From Talpa occidentalis (Eukaryota; Chordata; Mammalia; Eulipotyphla; Talpidae), in NCBI RefSeq assembly GCF_014898055.3, contig NW_023605083.1, positions 68,503,715 through 68,567,714 of the forward strand: a stretch of DNA of 64,000 nt, read 5' to 3'. Below, piece after piece: positions 1-10,920 of the stretch (its first letter is position 1; every line of letters starts with the position of its first letter). The notes beneath the pieces are model-generated. The model did not search any database and was not told the DNA's origin. It was given only the letters and a program-made list of their open reading frames with translations. Made by a program: the position numbers and the translations under genes.

Positions 1-653
1 TGGATTGTTCACATGTCTGGTGTGTTCACATGTCCAGATCAGTTGTCAAATAATCTTGAAGACCTGAGCTAAGACAGCCATTCTGACTTGACTCTACTTG
101 CCTTATTCCATCACTCAACAAGCTAGCTCTGGAATTATTCATGAAGAGAACACAGGGGCACGAGAGGAAAGAGAGAAGGTAGAAATATGTACTTTGTCAA
201 GTCCTATAATATTTTCTTAGTCAAAGCAACTAACAAGGCCAAACTCCTTAAAGGGTGACCAAGCCTGTAAAGGGGACCCATTTTTAATGAGAGGAACCAC
301 AAAGCAAAAAGGGTGACAATTGGATCCTTAAGATACAGCAATTCCATTTAAGAAGAATTCAGTAACAATGCTTAATTCTTACTTGTATGGGAAATAATAT
401 CTAATAATGAATTTTTTAAATGTTAAGCAGTAATTGTGAAACCGACTTCTCAAAATTCAGTTCATTTCTTTGGTCTCAGTTAATTAGCCTGTAAATTAGT
501 GTTTGACAAGAGATTATATTCAGAGAACCCCTGGTGCTGTTCATCCTTTATAAACCAATGATAACCTTCCCTAGTTTTGAGGACACATGCCCTTTATGTT
601 GCTGCTTCAGAATCTTTCTTAATAAAGTACTGCATGGTTACAAAGGTGGCATG
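1..653. other. AT-rich unique DNA, nothing recognised
   Basis: No long reading frame, RNA gene or recognisable repeat was seen here. The stretch ends at the first SINE. Confidence 0.5.
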
Positions 654-893
654 CAGGGCCTCCCTGGTGGTGCAAGGGGTTAAGCATCAGCACTATGAAG
701 CAATCTGCAGCTACTGCAGCTTAAGTTCGAACCCTGGCCAGGGAGGTGACCCCCATGGCACAGCAGACCTCTCCTATCTCGCCTGCTGCTCCCCTCAGCA
801 GTGTATTTCAGTCAGTCCACCTATTCTGCTCCCACTCTGTCTCTGGCCTACACTCCAGCTCTTGTATGCATAAATAAATAAATCTTCAAAAAA
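654..893 (+). mobile_element. tRNA-derived T+ SINE, older 'GGTTAAG' subfamily
   Basis: The copy opens with the family head (ggcctccctggtgg), followed by an A-box-like segment and a GTTCGAACCC B box. It then has the body segment around 'cccctcagcagtgtatttcag' and ends in 'gcataaataaataaatctt' plus a short A-rich tail. That combination of tRNA-like head, AATAAA signals and TCTT terminator defines the window's SINE family. The flanking duplication is not clear, which fits an older insertion. Confidence 0.85.
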
Positions 894-1506
894 TGAGGTA
901 CAGAAAGTTCTCAAGAAATATTTGTGAAATAATATATGAGTAAATAAATGATGAAACTACCATCCAGTGTAATTATGACTTCTCCCAATTAACTGTGCTT
1001 GTTAATGACAGAGATTGGGATGGATCAGTTTCTAGTCATGAATCTAGTGTGTAAGTTTGCATAGACACATTTATCATTTATCAGTAACACTGCCTCCATG
1101 AAACTCAGTTTATTATTTGAAAGAGAAAGAGAAAATAAAAGGGGAGGGAGGGAGGATGGCAGGAAGAAAGGAGCAAAGAAGCAAGGGTGTTGTGGGGAGA
1201 GTCATGGAAGGAACTGTAGAAAAAAGGTATGTCTCTTCCAGTTCATTGTAATGGTATTTCTAGTGCTTGACCAGGATAAAAACAAGAACAAAAACAAAAA
1301 CAAAATCTCTACTTAAAAAGACTTGGAATCAACCAGAATGTAAAGTGTTCTTGTGAGCATACTTAAATGGAAGGTGGGTTTGTTTCTTAGTTGAAGTCTT
1401 GAAGTCTTCAATCAGAATAATAAAGGACCAGATTAAAAAAAAAAAAAAAAAAAAAAGACAGACACTATTCTAAGTATTTGACACCTATATTATTCTTACA
1501 ACTTAC

Positions 1507-1554
<48 letters not shown>

Positions 1555-1860
1555 CCTCATTTGTATAGGTGGGAGAAATTAGAGCGTGGATAAGTTTAAA
1601 GTGGTAAAACATTCCTGTGTAGATCTCCCATTGTTAGTGAGAATATAAACAATGCTGCATATACTGATGTGAGAATATTCTTTTATGCCACCTCTTTTTA
1701 GGGCAGCTTGTCTGTATAAAATTCTTAAGTATATATCCTTGTCACAACAAATATAATTCTGAATTAGTCACAGAAATATCTGCAACATTGCATGTAGGGA
1801 CAAATTGTAACATACCCTAAATGTATGTCAAGTTTGAAGTGACTAAAAATGCATCCACTG
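894..1860. other. Gene-free stretch with purine-rich tract and two long A-runs
   Basis: It holds a purine-rich tract (about 1117-1190), an (AAAAAC)-type tract (1277-1305) and two poly(A) runs at 1435-1456 and 1512-1548. No coding signal was seen. The 72-codon frame over the purine tract is low-complexity Lys/Arg/Glu and is not treated as a gene. Confidence 0.5.
1512..1548. repeat. Poly(A) run of 37 bases
   Basis: An uninterrupted A-run with no recognisable SINE or L1 body attached on the 5' side. It may be the remnant tail of a decayed insertion or simple slippage. Confidence 0.9.
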
Positions 1861-2330
1861 TATTAGTTTCCTAGTGGTAACAAAACAACTGAAGCTAGGT
1901 GCCTTAAAACAACAGAAATTGATTCACAGTTCTGGAGGCTGTAAGTGCAAAATCAAGGTGTGTGTAAACCCATGCATCCTCCGAAGGCTGGAGGCAAGAA
2001 TCCTGCATGCCTCTTCTAGTTTCTGGTGGCTGCTGGCAATGCTAGGGGGCTGGAGACACCCCCTCCCTTATCCTGTCTTTGCCTCTGTTATCACATGATG
2101 TTCTTCCTGTGTGTCTTTCTCCCCTGTGTGTGTCTCTGTTCAAATTTCCCTATTCATATCAGGACACTGGTCGTTGGATTAGAGCTGACCCATAATAGTG
2201 TGACCTTATTTAATTACATCTGCAAAATTAATTTACTTTGTGAACAAGGCTGCATTCTGAGATTTTGGGTTGACTTTAATTTTGAAGGGATTCCCTTGAA
2301 CCCACTACACGTATGCTCTAGCATATTTCA
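1861..2330 (+). repeat. Ancient interspersed repeat ('cttaaaacaac...cagttctggaggc' type)
   Basis: The segment has the familiar mammalian repeat wording: a 'tagtttcctagtggtaac' opening, 'ccttaaaacaacagaaattg', 'acagttctggaggctg', a 'cctcttctagtttctggtgg' middle and 'taattacatctgcaaa' near the end. Diverged relatives with the same opening lie at 19450, 26500 and 37205. I recognise the pattern as a dispersed old repeat but do not assign a family name. Reading frames inside it (for example 2026-2532) are incidental. Confidence 0.6.
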
Positions 2331-3290
2331 TTGTACAAATAATATTAATTACTCTAGTGAACATCTCTGCAGTTCTTGTGTGCTGTGTAATGTGTTAAAT
2401 ACCTCAGAAACTGTCTCAGATACTCGTCATTACAAAGTTTTGAGGAAGGCATATTTATTATTACTGTTGACTGATGAAGAAGCTGAAATGCAGGGCAGAG
2501 CAGTGGCACAAGGTGACACAGGGGCTGTGTGATCAAACCTTCATCTGTCTGAATGCAGACCCCATGCCCTCAACTGTGACTTCCTTCAAAACTAATACAA
2601 AAGTTGTTTTTGAGATTAAGAAAACAAGCTATTGTAGTACAATGTGTATAGTGTAGTGCTGATTTTTCAAATATTAACCATTTTTTTTCTGACATGAAAA
2701 GTTTTCAAGTACAAAGAGGAAGTAGATGAAATGTAGCCCATTTTTGCTCAAACAGGAGACTTTTGTGATTAAATAGAAAACTTTCCATCCTATCATTGAA
2801 TAATAGGCATTTCCTTTCTTCATTCATGTTCTCATTAATTGAACAAAATTATTTAAATAGCTACTTTCTATTCCTTTGCACTTCGATCATTTCAGATCTA
2901 ATATTCTATGATTTTATTTCTATGTATAGTTAAGTAAATAAGATTAGGGTATTAATATATTTAGACAAAAAGAGGGTAGTTAATCAAGAGGAGTATATGG
3001 AGTTTATAGGAAAAAGGAACATGATTTAATATTTATGGAAATAGGGAGTTGTAAGAATCAAATGACAGGTGGAAAAGCTATCTAATATTTTTCTTTCTGC
3101 AGTTATGTTTCTTTTTATACCTTCAATGTTTAATCCCCAAAATATGATTTATTTGGGGTTTAATTCACTTTTTTATCTCCATAATTCACCACATTTCTTG
3201 ACATATAGCAAATATTCTATATAAATGAGTTAGATTAATTGCTTTAGTAAAAACAAATAAGGTAATTGTGAAATATTTTCACGTGCTATG
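2331..3290. other. AT-rich DNA; weak MIR-like trace near 2440-2560
   Basis: No gene was seen. The stretch 'gatgaagaagctgaaatgcagggcagagcagtgg...gtgacacaggggctgtgtgatc' resembles the antisense MIR core ('gaggaaactgaggc...gtcacacagct'), strongly decayed. The rest is AT-rich and unassigned. Confidence 0.4.
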
Positions 3291-3500
3291 CAGGAGGCTA
3301 CACTATGCTGAGAAGAACACGCAGGCCTGGAGTCAACCTCCTGGGTTCAAAGACACTTCATGCTTTCTATTAGTTATCTGACCCCCAGAAGTTACTCAGC
3401 TTCTCTGAGCTGTACTGTCTTCATCAGTAGGTCTTAAAACTTTTCCTAAGTACTTTACATAGTTACTTCCAGAATTGAGTGAGATAATGGGCACTGTAGA
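3291..3500 (+). repeat. MIR-like ancient SINE relic
   Basis: The text runs 'gcctggagtcaacctcctggg', then 'agttactcagcttctctgagc', then 'cttcatcagtaggt' and 'gagtgagataatggg'. These are in the order of the MIR core (spliced question, 'gttacttaacctctctgagcctcag', 'ctcatctgtaaaatggg', 'tgagataat'). The match is by eye and strongly diverged. Confidence 0.6.
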
Positions 3501-3676
3501 TTTTTAAGAATTTTTAATTTTTCTATAAATATTAGCAATAGTCAGTGTTACAAATACAAAGAAATCACTCACCCATCACCCTTCACCTAGATTCTTGTAG
3601 TATAATGTTAATACTTGCTTATAGTTAATTCATAAGGGTCATATCTTGTCGGCCCAGATGCTGAGCTCTTTGAATG

Positions 3677-3692
3677 AAAGAAGTCTATTTTA
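3677..3692. repeat. Left target-site duplication of L1 copy A
   Basis: The 16-mer aaagaagtctatttta occurs here and again at 7534-7549, just beyond the A-rich tail. This marks a single insertion event of the whole 3693-7533 interval. Confidence 0.9.
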
Positions 3693-6600
3693 TTTTTTAA
3701 TAACTTTTTTTTTTTTTTGGTCTTCTTTCGTTGTTATTCGTCCCTCTGAGGATATCAGATAAAACAGACTTCAAACTCAAAAAAATAAAAAGAGACCCCA
3801 ATGGTCACTACATTATGATTAAGGGGACAATACTTCAAGAAGAAATAACACTCATTAACATATACTCACCAAACGAAAGAGCACCAAAATATATCAGACA
3901 ACTGTTGTCCTCTCTAAAAACAGACATCAGAGAAAACACATACGTAGTGGGAGACTTCAACACACCACTATCAACAATGGATAGATCTACAAGACAAAAA
4001 ATAAGTAGAAACTAAAGCTCTAAATAAGGACCTAGAGCATTTGGGCTTAACAGACATCTATAGAACACTAAACCCAAAAAAAAACGGAGTACACATTTTT
4101 CTCAAGCGCACACGGATCATTCTCCAGGATCGATCACATACTTGGGCACAAGACAAACATCAACAGATACACCAAGATTGAAATCATACCAACCATCTTT
4201 TCTGACCACGCATCAAACTAGAAATAAATCATAAAAAGAAGGCAAGGAACTATCCTACCTCATGGAGATTAAAGCCACACTACTGGAAGACCACTGGACT
4301 AACGAGGAGATCAAAGAAGAAATTAAAAAATTCTTTGAATTGAATGACAAGGAGGACACCAATATCCTAAATGTATGGGATGCAGCAAAAGCAGTAATAA
4401 GAGGAAAATATATAGCAATAGAAGCTCACATCAAAAAACAAGAAAGAACTCAAAGAAACAACCTAATCTCGAAGCTCAAAGATCTAGAAGAAAACAACAA
4501 CAAAAAAACCCCAGAACCAGTAGAAGAAAAGAAATAATAAAACCAAAGCAGAAATAAATGAAATTGAAACTAAAAAACAATCCAAAAGATCAATGAAACC
4601 AAGAGCTGGTTCTTTGAAAAAATAATAAAATAGACAAACCCCTAGCCAGGCTCACAAAGGAAAAAAGGGAGAAAGCACAAATACACAGAATCATAAATGA
4701 AAGAGGAGAAATCACAACGGACACAGCAGAAATCAAAAGAATAATCAGTAACTACTATGAACAGTTATATGGAAACAAGTTCAACAATCTAGAGGAGATG
4801 GACAAATTCCTACAACTCTACAATCACCAAAGCTAGATAAAGAAGAAATAGAACACCTAAACAGACCAATTACAAGCAGCGAAATTGAAATGGTAATTAA
4901 AAACCTCCCCAAAAACAAAAGCCAGGACCTGATGGATTTACAAATGAATTCTACCAAACATTCAGAGACGAATTAGTGCCTATCCTTCACAAACTCTTCC
5001 AAAAAATTGAGAAGGAAGGGACAATACCAAACACGTTCTATGAAGCCAATATTACACTAATACAAACCGAATAAGGACAACACAAAAAAGGAAAACTATA
5101 GGCCATCTCCCTAATGAACACTGATGCAAAAATCCTCAATAAATTTTAGCTATCAATCCAACAATGTATCCATAAGATAATACACGACCCAAGTTGGATT
5201 CATTCCAGGGGCACAAGGATGGTTAACATCCGAAAATCAATCAACGTTCCAACACATCAAAAAAAAAAATATAAAAAACCATATGATAATATCAATAGAT
5301 GCTGAGAAAGCTTTCGACAAAGTGCAACACCCATCATGATAAAAGCCTTGAAATTCTTGGGATACAAGGAACATACCTCAACATCATAAAGGCCATCTAT
5401 GACAAGCCAACAGAGTATCATTCTCAATGGTGAAAAGCTGAAAGCAATTCCATTAAGATCTGGAACAAGACAAGGATGTCCACTCTCACCACTGCTTTTC
5501 AATATAATACTGGAAGTCCTAGCCAGAGCAATAAGACAAGAGAAAGACATCCAAGGAACCAAATAGGAAAAGAAGAAGTCAAACTATCACTATTTGCAGA
5601 TGATATGATACTATACATAGAAAACCCCAAATCTCCACAGAAAAACTAACTAAACTCATCAATCAATTCAGTAAAGTGGCAGGATACAAATCAACACGCA
5701 AAAGTCAGTAGCCTTCCTATACACAAACAATAAATCTGAAGAAGAAGAAATCAAAAAAACCATCCCTTTTATTATTGAAACAAAAAAAAATCAAATATTT
5801 GGGAATAATCTAACAAAAGAGGTAAAGGACCTATACAAAGAAAACTATAAAACACTGTTAAAGAAATAGAAGAAGACACAAAGAAATGGAAAGACATCCC
5901 CTGCTCATGGATTGGAAGAATAAACATTATTAAAATGGCCATCCTACCAAAAGCAATATACAGATTCAATGCTATTCCAATCAAAATCTCAATGGCATTC
6001 TTCAAAGAAATAGAACAATTATTGATGAAATTCATATGGAATCACCAAAAACCCCGAATAGCCAAAGCTCTACTGAAAAAAAAGAAGGAAATGTAGGCAT
6101 CACACTCCCAGACTTCAAACTATACTACAAAGCCATAATCATCAAAACTGCATGGTATTGGAACAAGAACAGACATACAGACCAATGGAATCGAATAGAA
6201 ATCCAGAAATAAACCCACAGATTTATGGTCAACTAATCTTTGACAAAGGAGCAAAGACTATGCATTGGAGCAAAGAAAGTTTGTTCAATAAATGGTGCTG
6301 GAAAACTGGGTCGCTACATGCAAAAGAATGAAGCTTGACCACTACCTCACACCATACACAAAAATCAACTCAAAATGGATTAAAGAACTAGACATAAGAC
6401 CTGAAACCATAAAATACATAGAAGGAAATATAGGCGAAACACTACGGGATTTGCACATCAAAGACATCTTTACAGACACATCACCCAAAGCAGTGATAGT
6501 GAAGAGAAAGATAAACAGCTGGACTACATCAAATTTAAGAGCTTCTGCACAGCAAAAGAGACAATAACAAAAACAAAGAGAAACCCCACCAACTGGGAGA

Positions 6601-7533
6601 ACATTTTTGCACCCAACACTAATGATAAAGGACTGATCACAAAAATCTGCAAAGAGCTGATGAGACTCAGCAACAACAAAGAAAATAATCCAGTCAAAAA
6701 ATGGGCAGAAGAGCTAAAAAGAAACTTCTCTGAAGAGGAAATGCAAATGGCCAACAGACATATGAAAAAATGTTCAACATCACTTGCAATCAGGGAAATG
6801 CAAATCAAAACTACCATGAGATACCATCTCACACCAGTGAGAATGGCACATATTAAAAAAACTAGCAACAACAAATGTTGGCGAGGATGTGGAGAAAAAG
6901 GAACTCTTGTGCACTGTTGGTGGGAGTGCAAACTGGTCCAACCACTATGGAGAGCTGTGTGGAGATTTCTGGACCTACTAAACATAGAGCTTCCATATGA
7001 TCCAGCAATTCCACTCCTAGGTATTTACCCAAAGGACACAGAAACATCAATTCCAAAGAGTACCTGCACTCCTATGTTTATAGCAGCACTGTTTACAATA
7101 GCTAAGCTTTGGAAACAACCAAATGCCCAAAAATAGATGACTGGATCAAGAAGATGTGGTACATATATACCATGGAATATTACTCAGCATTCAAAAAAGA
7201 TAAACACATGCAATTTGCAGCAACATGGATGGCACTGGAAGGGATCATGCTCAGCGAAATAAGCCAAAAAGAAAAAGAAAAATACCGGATGGTCTCACTC
7301 ATAGCAGGAATCTAGAAAACTTAAATAAGGGACCAGGAAAATGAATATAAGAAAGTGAAAATCAAAATCAACAAAAAACTATGAACCAGAGACACTTTTT
7401 GGGGGGTGGGGGGCGGGAGGGGAAGGATTGGGGTCAGAATGGGGCGTTTGCAATTGTATGGGGGAATATAAAAATAAAATTTAATATTTAAAAAAAAAAA
7501 ATAAATAAAAAAAAAGTTTAATATGCTAAGAAA
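3693..7533 (+). mobile_element. L1 copy A: 5'-truncated LINE-1 with inverted 5' end
   Basis: Bases 3693-3751 are antisense L1. They match the ORF1-end/ORF2-spacer region of copy B at 14784-14834. From 3752 the sequence is sense L1, beginning about 230 nt inside ORF2 and running through the 3'UTR G-rich tract (7398-7432) to an A-rich tail (7490-7515). About 270 nt of L1 that should lie between the two parts is missing. The 16-bp target duplication (3677-3692 / 7534-7549) flanks the entire unit. Inversion plus internal deletion is the product of twin priming during target-primed reverse transcription. The 3' part is almost identical to copy B, so the element is young. Confidence 0.93.
3752..7315 (+). 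pseudogene. L1 ORF2 (endonuclease-reverse transcriptase), N-terminally truncated and frameshifted (copy A)
   Basis: This is the remnant of L1 ORF2, whose product nicks target DNA and reverse-transcribes L1 and SINE RNA. The first about 78 codons are lost at the inversion junction. The endonuclease part (VVGDFN-type segment near 3950), the RT active-site FADD codons (5593-5604) and the C-terminal Cys/His knuckle (C-x3-C-x7-H-x4-C, about 6880-6935) are recognisable. The frame is broken many times between about 4000 and 6540, mostly by losses of one or two bases inside short homopolymers compared with copies B and C. One further single-C loss near 7118 separates the 158-codon frame at 6660-7136 from the terminal frame at 7109-7315. 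Substitutions relative to copy B are few. It cannot encode an active protein as written. Confidence 0.93.
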
Positions 7534-7549
7534 AAAGAAGTCTATTTTA

Positions 7550-8710
7550 CATATTTTCAACCCACAGGACATAGAAAATTGCTAAGTATATGGTTTTTTT
7601 GAAGTTTGATGTTTCTTAATGGAAATTAAGTACATTATATTTGAGTTATGATTTGAGCTACTGAAGTGATACATGTCAGGTAGATGGTAAAAATAAGTTT
7701 ATTTTAATATTTCTGAAGAGGAATAAGTAAATTTTATTTGACTTTTAATAGTGATTTGATTTACTATAGTTATATGTTATAATCATTACTATAACAAAAT
7801 TAAACAAATTCCTGTAAGCAAAGTTGGGGAGATCAACACAAGAAAAACAAAACCAAATACTGACAGTAGCCCCTTTCCAGAGATAACAGGTCTTAACATC
7901 TCAGGCTCTGGCATTCATGGCCCTTCTGCACGCAAGGTCTACATAGCAAAGTGAGAGACAGTTGGGGCTCTCAGCTATGGGATTATTAAAATATTGAGCT
8001 GCTTATATAAAACTTCTACACTGTTGTTGTTTTTTTTTTTTTTTTCAGTCTTCAAAATGGGAATAATAGCATCATCACTTGAAGTGACTGGAGACCAAGG
8101 AGATGGTGGTTGTGAATTTCCTAGTGCAGTGCCCATGTTTTCCTATATCTGAGCATCTTCACATGTCAATGAACTTACTTCTCTATCACTGTTCTCAATT
8201 ATTACAGAATATTCCAATGGCATTTAGATAAATCAATGTAAAGTCTGAGCTTCTTCTCTTATCTGTCATTTGCAGACTGCTCCATCTCCTTTCTTTGTGT
8301 TGGGTGATTTCTCAGCTGGATTTTGATGTGGAACTCCACTTGCGCTGCTACTGCTTCATAATCACTCCACAATGGTCCAGCTTCCATTTCCTTCAGTGCC
8401 CCCTGAAAACACACTCATGAAGATAACAAAGCCTGGGCTAAGCACTTAATACTCACCAAGAAAAAACTGTCTGCTGGCTTCATTCCTGGGCTACCATTTT
8501 TCCCACTCTGTTGAGCTGATAAGGTAGACAGTGAGTGGCCAAGATTATTTTTTATTATTATTTTGGCTTTAACCTTTTCAAATTACCCAGTGTTCCACTT
8601 GGGAAGGCTATGTGAGGAGGTAAAAGATTCAATCTATCAGTGACAACATTCACCTTTTAAGTCTTCCAGAATGGTGTGTATCTGAACAATGGAGACAAAT
8701 CCCCATTAGA
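7550..8710. other. Gene-free AT-rich DNA between L1 A and the SINE cluster
   Basis: No coding or RNA gene was seen. It has a T-run at about 8028-8045 preceded by 'gttgttg'. There is no L1 or SINE body. Confidence 0.5.
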
Positions 8711-8723
8711 CTGTAAGGAGACA

Positions 8724-9001
8724 ATCTTTTTTTTTTTTTTTAAGATTTATTTATTTATTTATACAAGAACCGGGGTACAGGCCAGATTCGTGCGAGGGTG
8801 AGAGGATTCCCAGAGACAGAGTGTGGAACAGAACAGGCAGACTGACGAAATACACTGCTGAGGGGAACAGCGGGCAAGACAGGAGAGGTCTGCAGTGCCA
8901 TGTGGGACCCTTCTCGGCTAGCCGGGATCAAACTGGCCCACCAGAGACTGCGGACACCTTCACAGCGCTGCACGCAACCACCTGCGCCATGAGGGGAGGC
9001 C
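8724..9001 (-). mobile_element. T+ SINE, minus orientation, with clear target duplication
   Basis: On the plus strand it reads poly(T), 'aagatttatttatttattta', the body, and the head reversed ('aggggaggccc'). A 13-bp direct repeat, ctgtaaggagaca, flanks it at 8711-8723 and 9002-9014. It falls in the 'accggggtacagg' subfamily and is moderately diverged. Confidence 0.92.
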
Positions 9002-9014
9002 CTGTAAGGAGACA

Positions 9015-9347
9015 GTTCTACCTACACTCACAAGTAATGGTTCAAGTCCCAAGGAGCCGTTGTTCAAGAGAGTCATTGTCACTTAAGAGGGTGGCGGATT
9101 CTAGGTCTAAAATCAGAGAGCACAAAATCTGCATTTACTATATTTGAGTTTGATTCCCAACTTTGCAACTTAGTAGCCTTAGTAGCCTTTACCTTCTCTA
9201 AGCCATTATTTCTCCCAATACACCATGGTTGAAATAAGACTACCCTCCCATCTTACTCTTGGGGATGTTGTGAGGAATAAGGATAGAATCATGTTCATGA
9301 AGTGACTGTACATTTAGAAACATTTACAATATTCTATTTACAATATT
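9015..9347 (+). repeat. MIR-like relic within otherwise unassigned DNA
   Basis: Around 9120-9290 the order 'tgattcccaactttgcaactta', 'taccttctctaagcc', 'gaataagga' follows the MIR core, strongly diverged. No gene was seen. Confidence 0.45.
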
Positions 9348-9361
9348 CTAGGTTTCTTAAA

Positions 9362-9646
9362 ATTCTTTTAAAAACAAAAGATTTATTAATTTATGCATAC
9401 AAGAACTGGGGTACAGGCCAGAGATGCGGGGGTGGGTTGGGGTGAGAGGATTCACCAGAGACAGAGTGGGGAGCAGAACAGGCAGATTAACTGAAATACA
9501 CTGCTGAGGGGAGCAGCAGGTGAGACAGAAGAGGTCTACTGCACCATGTGGGTCACCTCCCTGGCCGGGGATCAAACTCATGGTGCAGTGACTGCAAATA
9601 GCTTCATAGGTTGTGTCTTAACCCCTTGTGCCACCAGGGAGGCCCC
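9362..9646 (-). mobile_element. T+ SINE, first of two at the same target site
   Basis: A minus-oriented older-subfamily copy whose tail begins with 'ttttaaaaacaaaagattt' and whose head (reversed) ends at 'gggaggccccc'. It is flanked by ctaggtttcttaaa at 9348-9361 and 9647-9660. Its right-hand duplication serves as the left duplication of the next SINE. Confidence 0.92.
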
Positions 9647-9666
9647 CTAGGTTTCTTAAACTTCTT

Positions 9667-9938
9667 TTTTTTTTTAAGATTTATTTATTTATTTATTTAT
9701 AAAAGCACTGGGTACAGTCAGAAGCACAGGAAGGTGAGAGAATTCATCAGAGCCAGAGTGGGAAACAGAACAGGCAGACTGATGAAATACAATGCTGAGG
9801 GGAGCAGCGGGCATGGCAGGAGAGATCTGTCATGCCATGTGGGACCCTCGCCAGTGGCCGGGTATGGAACCGGCACTGCAGAGGCTGCAGGCAGCTTTTC
9901 AGCCCAATGCCTAACCGCTGCGCCACCAGGAGAGGCCT
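9667..9938 (-). mobile_element. T+ SINE, second insertion at the same target site
   Basis: A minus-oriented copy of the younger 'gcactgggtacagtcagaagc' subfamily. It is flanked by ggtttcttaaacttctt at 9650-9666 and 9939-9955. Together with the preceding element there are three copies of ggtttcttaaa in 610 bp. The two SINEs therefore entered one target sequence in turn. The 180-codon frame over it (9611-10153) is incidental. Confidence 0.93.
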
Positions 9939-9970
9939 GGTTTCTTAAACTTCTTATGCCACATGTTGAT

Positions 9971-9992
9971 GTGTGTGTGTGTGTGTGTGTGT
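9971..9992. repeat. (GT)11 microsatellite
   Basis: An uninterrupted GT dinucleotide run just right of the double SINE insertion. Confidence 0.95.
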
Positions 9993-10240
9993 ATTCACTC
10001 TTTACAATGAGTCTGTGTAATTTGGGTGGTTCACAAACCGCTTCCCTGTGGTTTGAAGCATCACCTGGTCATATCCAGTCAGCAAGTGCTGTGCTGTCTG
10101 CTGCTATTCTAGGACACCAATTTCAAAACAGCCTAACTCAGCACAGTAACTGAACCATTGGGGAAAAGATGCTTTCTTGTCACCAAAGTTTCTATGGCTT
10201 GTAGGGTGTAAATCTCTCCCTGCCATAAAAACTACATTCA

Positions 10241-10510
10241 GGGGCCTCCTTTGTGGCGCAAGGGGTTAAGCACCACACTATGAAGCAATCCACAGCCTCT
10301 GCAGCATGAGAGTTCAATCCCTAAGCGGCCAGGGAGCAACCCACACAGCACAGCAGACTTCTCCTGTCTTGCCCGCTGCTCCCCTCAGCAGTGTATTTCA
10401 GTTGGTCTGCCTGTTCTTTTTCCCACTCTGTCTCTGGTGAATCCTCTCATCCCCTGCATCTCTGGCCGATACCCCAGCTCTTGTGTGCATAAATAAATAA
10501 ATTAAAAAAA
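10241..10510 (+). mobile_element. T+ SINE, plus orientation, older subfamily
   Basis: Head 'ggggcctcctttgtggcgcaaggggttaag', B-box-like 'agttcaatccc', body and 'gcataaataaataaatt' A-tail. It is flanked by an imperfect duplication: aaaactacattca (ending 10240) and aaaactgcattca (about 10512-10524). Confidence 0.9.
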
Positions 10511-10625
10511 AAAAACTGCATTCAAAGTCTCTACCTGGAGTTTAACTAACCCAGAGGAAAACAGTGCTGAGAAATGATGTCATCGGAATCTATGAGGTCT
10601 CAAACTAATTGTTTTTCATAAATTA

Positions 10626-10640
10626 ACATTTTCCTTTTTG
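10626..10640. repeat. Target-site duplication, 3' (left) side of L1 copy B
   Basis: The 15-mer acattttcctttttg is repeated exactly at 17067-17081. It brackets a 6.4-kb insertion that includes the extra A-tract-separated sequence at 10641-10720. Confidence 0.92.
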
Positions 10641-10658
10641 TTTTTTTTTTTTTTTTTT

Positions 10659-10720
10659 GAAATTTGTTCTTATCAAAAACATAAACAAAATTTATTTTTT
10701 TTTTTTTCAGTTGAAAGTAC
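10659..10720 (-). mobile_element. 3'-transduced flanking DNA carried by L1 copy B
   Basis: Reading in L1 sense, the L1 poly(A) is followed by 13 bp (10720-10708), a 13-base A-run (10707-10695), 36 bp of non-L1 sequence (10694-10659) and a final 18-base A-run (10658-10641). Copies C, D and F end directly in their first A-tail, so these segments are not L1. Two A-tracts after the L1 tail suggest read-through in two successive source loci. Confidence 0.75.
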
Positions 10721-10920
10721 TTTTATTTTTATTTATTTTTTTTTTTTAATATTAAATTTTATTTTTATATTCCCCCATACAATTGCAAACGCCCCATTCT
10801 GACCCCAATCCTTCCCCTCCCGCCCCCCACCCCCAAAAAGTGTCTCTGGTTCATAGTTTTTTTGTTGATTTTGATTTTCACTTTCTTATATTCATTTTCC
10901 TGGTCCCTTATTTAAGTTTT

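Noticed and set aside
1098..1316. 72-codon Lys/Arg-rich frame
   Set aside because: Low-complexity purine-rich and (AAAAAC)n DNA gives this composition. There is no domain.
2026..2532. 168-codon plus frame as a gene
   Set aside because: It covers an ancient dispersed repeat and a MIR-like trace. Its Cys-rich composition comes from repeat sequence.
9611..10153. 180-codon plus-strand frame as a gene
   Set aside because: It runs through a SINE in antisense and a GT microsatellite. The sequence is repeat-derived.
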